From Methanolobus sp. (GTDB lineage Archaea > Halobacteriota > Methanosarcinia > Methanosarcinales > Methanosarcinaceae): DNA of 64,000 nt. The notes below the pieces were generated by a model. That model was not told the DNA's origin, did no database searches, and saw only the letters and a list, made by a program, of their open reading frames with translations. How positions within the stretch are numbered: the stretch's first letter is position 1; the number at the start of each line of letters is the position of its first letter. This document shows positions 61,461 through 64,000 of the stretch, in pieces. The position numbers and the translations under genes are program-made. The stretch covers positions 228,081 to 292,080 of the forward strand of contig JARVGJ010000001.1 in the NCBI GenBank assembly GCA_029762595.1, written 5' to 3'.

Positions 61461-62252
61461 TCATATGACCAGTCTTTTCCTCATGAGGTTGATGGAAAGT
61501 ACGATCAACAGTACACTTACAAAAAGGACCCATATTATATCAAATAATAAAGAAGCTTCAAGAATACCAAATGACAGGGACCTTATAACGTTTACTATGT
61601 GTGTCAGGGGTAAGAATGCAATTGCAAAATATTGTATCGGAAGGGGAAGAGCACTCAGAGGGAAGAAAGTTCCGCTGAAAAGGAACATCGGGGTTATGAA
61701 CAGTAATACGGGGTAATTTAGGGACATTATATTAGGAGTCACTGCAGTAAAACACATTCCAATGGCTGCAAAAAGCAGACCTCCCAAAAATGCGAACGGT
61801 ATTATGAGAAGTGAATATCTTATATCTATCAACCCAAAGAGGGCTATCACCGGTATCATCACTATGGCATTTATCATGCTTCTTGTAGCCCCCCAGAGAA
61901 GCTCCCCTGCAATTACATCCTCAATGGTCAATGGTGTGGCCACAATGGCATCGAAAGTCTTCTGGTAGTACATCCTGACATAGGAACTGTAACTGCACTC
62001 AAAAAATGATGCATACATGACCGAAACAGCGATCAGTGCCGGAGCTATGAACTCAGCGTACGCAATACCATCAATGCTCTCTACGAATTTCCCAAGACCA
62101 AAGCCAAGGGCCATGAGGTACAAGAGGGGCTCAAGGAAAGGGGGAAGGAAATTCAGCTTTATGTCTTTCATAAAGACATCTTTGTTCCTCTGCCACACCT
62201 TGATCGCCCTGGTGCTTACACCGGGAATGCGGAAATGATCTGCCAGCTTCAC
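61461..62252 (-). CDS. ABC-2 type transporter permease
   Basis: Six TM segments; NKDVFMKDIKLNFLPPFLEPLLYLMALGFGLG; LFITPMFLFSGTFFPLSALP; overlaps ATPase stop by 4 nt. Confidence 0.92.
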   Translation of the reverse strand: MKLADHFRIPGVSTRAIKVWQRNKDVFMKDIKLNFLPPFLEPLLYLMALGFGLGKFVESIDGIAYAEFIAPALIAVSVMYASFFECSYSSYVRMYYQKTFDAIVATPLTIEDVIAGELLWGATRSMINAIVMIPVIALFGLIDIRYSLLIIPFAFLGGLLFAAIGMCFTAVTPNIMSLNYPVLLFITPMFLFSGTFFPLSALPLPIQYFAIAFLPLTHIVNVIRSLSFGILEASLLFDIIWVLFVSVLLIVLSINLMRKRLVI

Positions 62253-63157
62253 TCCCTCAGCCTCCTCCCGGTAAGCTTAAGGAACACATCTTCAAGTGTA
62301 GCGGGTCTTGCACTTATCTTTGAGAGGGAACATTCCATGAGAAGATACTCAGAGAGTTCCCTGGCATTATCAACATAGATGTGAACCATGTCACCGATTA
62401 TCTCATAATTGGCTTCCCTTTGCCGCAGGCATTCCAGAAGTCTTGGATGGTTCTCAGCTTCCAGGATATCCGAACCAATGAAATCCCTGATGACCCCTGC
62501 AGGACTGCCATGGACAAGTATCCTGCCATAGTCCATTACCACAAGTCTGTCACATAGTTTTTCCACTTCATCAAGGTAATGGGACGTAAGAACAATGGTA
62601 ACTCCCCGCTTTTTAAGACCTCTTAGCTTATCCCATATCAGATGCCTGGCCTGGGGATCAAGTCCGACCGTCGGTTCGTCCAGTATAAGGAGCCTTGGGC
62701 GATTTATGAGGGCCCTCGCAAGAACAAGTCTGCGTTTCATTCCCCCGGAGAGGGTTTCTGTCATAACGTCCCTTTTTTCCAGCAGATGTACAAAATCAAG
62801 TAATTCCGTGGCCCTTTTTTCGGCCTCCGGGCGCGGGATATCAAAGTATCTGGCATACACTAACAGGTTCTCATATACTGTAAAATCCCCGTCAAGATTA
62901 TTCTCCTGGGGAACAACACCCATCAGGGACTTTATTTCCCTATGCCGGGTGGCAACATCCATTCCCATCACCTCAAGCCTGCCGGACGACAGTGGAGAAA
63001 CACACTGTATCATCCGCATTGCGGTGGTCTTGCCGGCACCGTTAGGTCCAAGGAAACCGAATACTTCTCCCTCCTCAATGGTGAAACTGATCTTATTCAC
63101 AGCTACAAGATCATTGAACGATTTTTGCAGGTCCTTTGCTAGAATTACAGAGGCTAT
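62249..63157 (-). CDS. ABC transporter ATP-binding protein (proposed non-canonical ATA start)
   Basis: GPNGAGKTTAMRMIQ, LSGGMKRRLVLARALINRPRLLILDEPTVGLDP; frame extends upstream of GTG 63100 as IASVILAKDLQKSFNDLVAVNKISF with GGTGAT 5 nt before ATA. Confidence 0.85.
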   Translation of the reverse strand: MASVILAKDLQKSFNDLVAVNKISFTIEEGEVFGFLGPNGAGKTTAMRMIQCVSPLSSGRLEVMGMDVATRHREIKSLMGVVPQENNLDGDFTVYENLLVYARYFDIPRPEAEKRATELLDFVHLLEKRDVMTETLSGGMKRRLVLARALINRPRLLILDEPTVGLDPQARHLIWDKLRGLKKRGVTIVLTSHYLDEVEKLCDRLVVMDYGRILVHGSPAGVIRDFIGSDILEAENHPRLLECLRQREANYEIIGDMVHIYVDNARELSEYLLMECSLSKISARPATLEDVFLKLTGRRLRE

Positions 63158-63300
63158 GTATTATCACCATTAAGAGAGTTGGGATGAATCGGTATTAATT
63201 ATTTCGATGAAGAAATCGATGGAAGAATTTTGTGTAAAGAGGGTACTCAAACCTTTTTTAAGAATGAAGAACATACATGCTTCAAATAAGAGGAAAAAAA

Positions 63301-63708
63301 ATGACAGAATTGAAGAACCTGATAGCAACAGCAAGAGATAAAGGCTCTTTTTCCACACTCCTGCAGGCAGCAGAGAAACTAGGCCTCATTGATAGATACA
63401 GCAATGAAGGACCTTTTACGATATTTGCACCTGTGGAATCTGCATTTGAACCTATACCCGATGAGGTCATTGATGAATCCTTTGATGATCACGGTTACCT
63501 TCTTGGAATCATCAACTATCATATCGTGGAAGGAAAATACACTACCTCAGACCTTTCATCTCTCTCAGAGCTTGAGACCATCAGCGGAAACAAGTTGAAG
63601 ATCAGTGCCAAAGATGGGATCAAAGTAGATACTGCAAAGATAATCAATGCTGATATAGAATGCAGCAATGGCGTGATCCATGCCATTGATGAGATACTGG
63701 TTCCGTGA
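63301..63708 (+). CDS. Fasciclin (FAS1) domain protein
   Basis: LIATARDKGSFSTLLQAAEKLGLIDRYSNEGPFTIFAPVESAFEPIPDE; ADIECSNGVIHAIDEILVP. Confidence 0.93.
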   Translation: MTELKNLIATARDKGSFSTLLQAAEKLGLIDRYSNEGPFTIFAPVESAFEPIPDEVIDESFDDHGYLLGIINYHIVEGKYTTSDLSSLSELETISGNKLKISAKDGIKVDTAKIINADIECSNGVIHAIDEILVP

Positions 63709-63760
63709 AAACACATAAACTTTTTTATGTTCAATTCCCAGGGTTCATTTGTAACAGAAA

Positions 63761-64000
63761 GTATGACACTGTGTGTAATACCTCATGAAAAGCTGGAAGG
63801 AGTAGAATGGTGGGACTGCTAAGATTTGCAACCCAGAGCACGCTTCCGGAGCACGAGACGAGGTATGACACTGTGTGTAATACCTCATGAAAAGCTGGAA
63901 GGAGTAGAATGGTGGGACTGCGGAGATTTGCAACCCAGAGCACGCTTCCGGAGCACGAGACGAGGTATGACACTGTGTGTAATACCTCATGAAAAGCTGG
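63761..64000. repeat. 102-bp tandem direct repeat (2 full copies plus a truncated third at window edge)
   Basis: gtatgacactgtgtgtaatacctcatgaaaagctgg begins at 63761, 63863 and 63965; copies 1 and 2 differ at two bases (gctaag vs gcggag). Confidence 0.97.

Noticed and set aside
1-64000. CRISPR array, IS element, toxin-antitoxin or prophage
   Set aside because: No spacer-repeat pattern, transposase, integrase or phage structural genes found; the only tandem array (63761-64000) has no spacers.

Overview
This window is archaeal chromosomal DNA, most likely from a methylotrophic methanogen of the Methanosarcinales. That is inferred from gene content: FprA, RadA, CDC48, thermosome, NreA, PGF-CTERM proteins, CbiMNQO/CbiD/CbiE and BioY-ECF. 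It is densely coding, on both strands, with mostly housekeeping genes. I found no CRISPR array, no complete IS element and no prophage. There is one tRNA, tRNA-Arg(GCG). The observations most worth follow-up are: (1) a His/Asp-rich, internally duplicated (432-bp period) PGF-CTERM surface protein directly upstream of a CbiM/CbiQ metal transporter locus that has no ATPase; (2) a PGF-CTERM-anchored octaheme cytochrome c resembling the tetrathionate reductase (OTR) family, with one CX3CH site; (3) a NifU/IscU scaffold that appears to start at CTG behind a strong Shine-Dalgarno and carries Asp in place of the first conserved ligand Cys; (4) an ABC ATPase whose conserved N-terminus extends past any ATG/GTG/TTG to an ATA codon behind GGTGAT; (5) a 102-bp (34-codon) tandem repeat with a strong hairpin running off the right edge; (6) small ORFs missed by the 60-aa ORF cutoff, including a 51-aa Cys-rich desulforedoxin-like protein; (7) structured intergenic regions. 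All family assignments come from reading sequence motifs and were not checked against databases.
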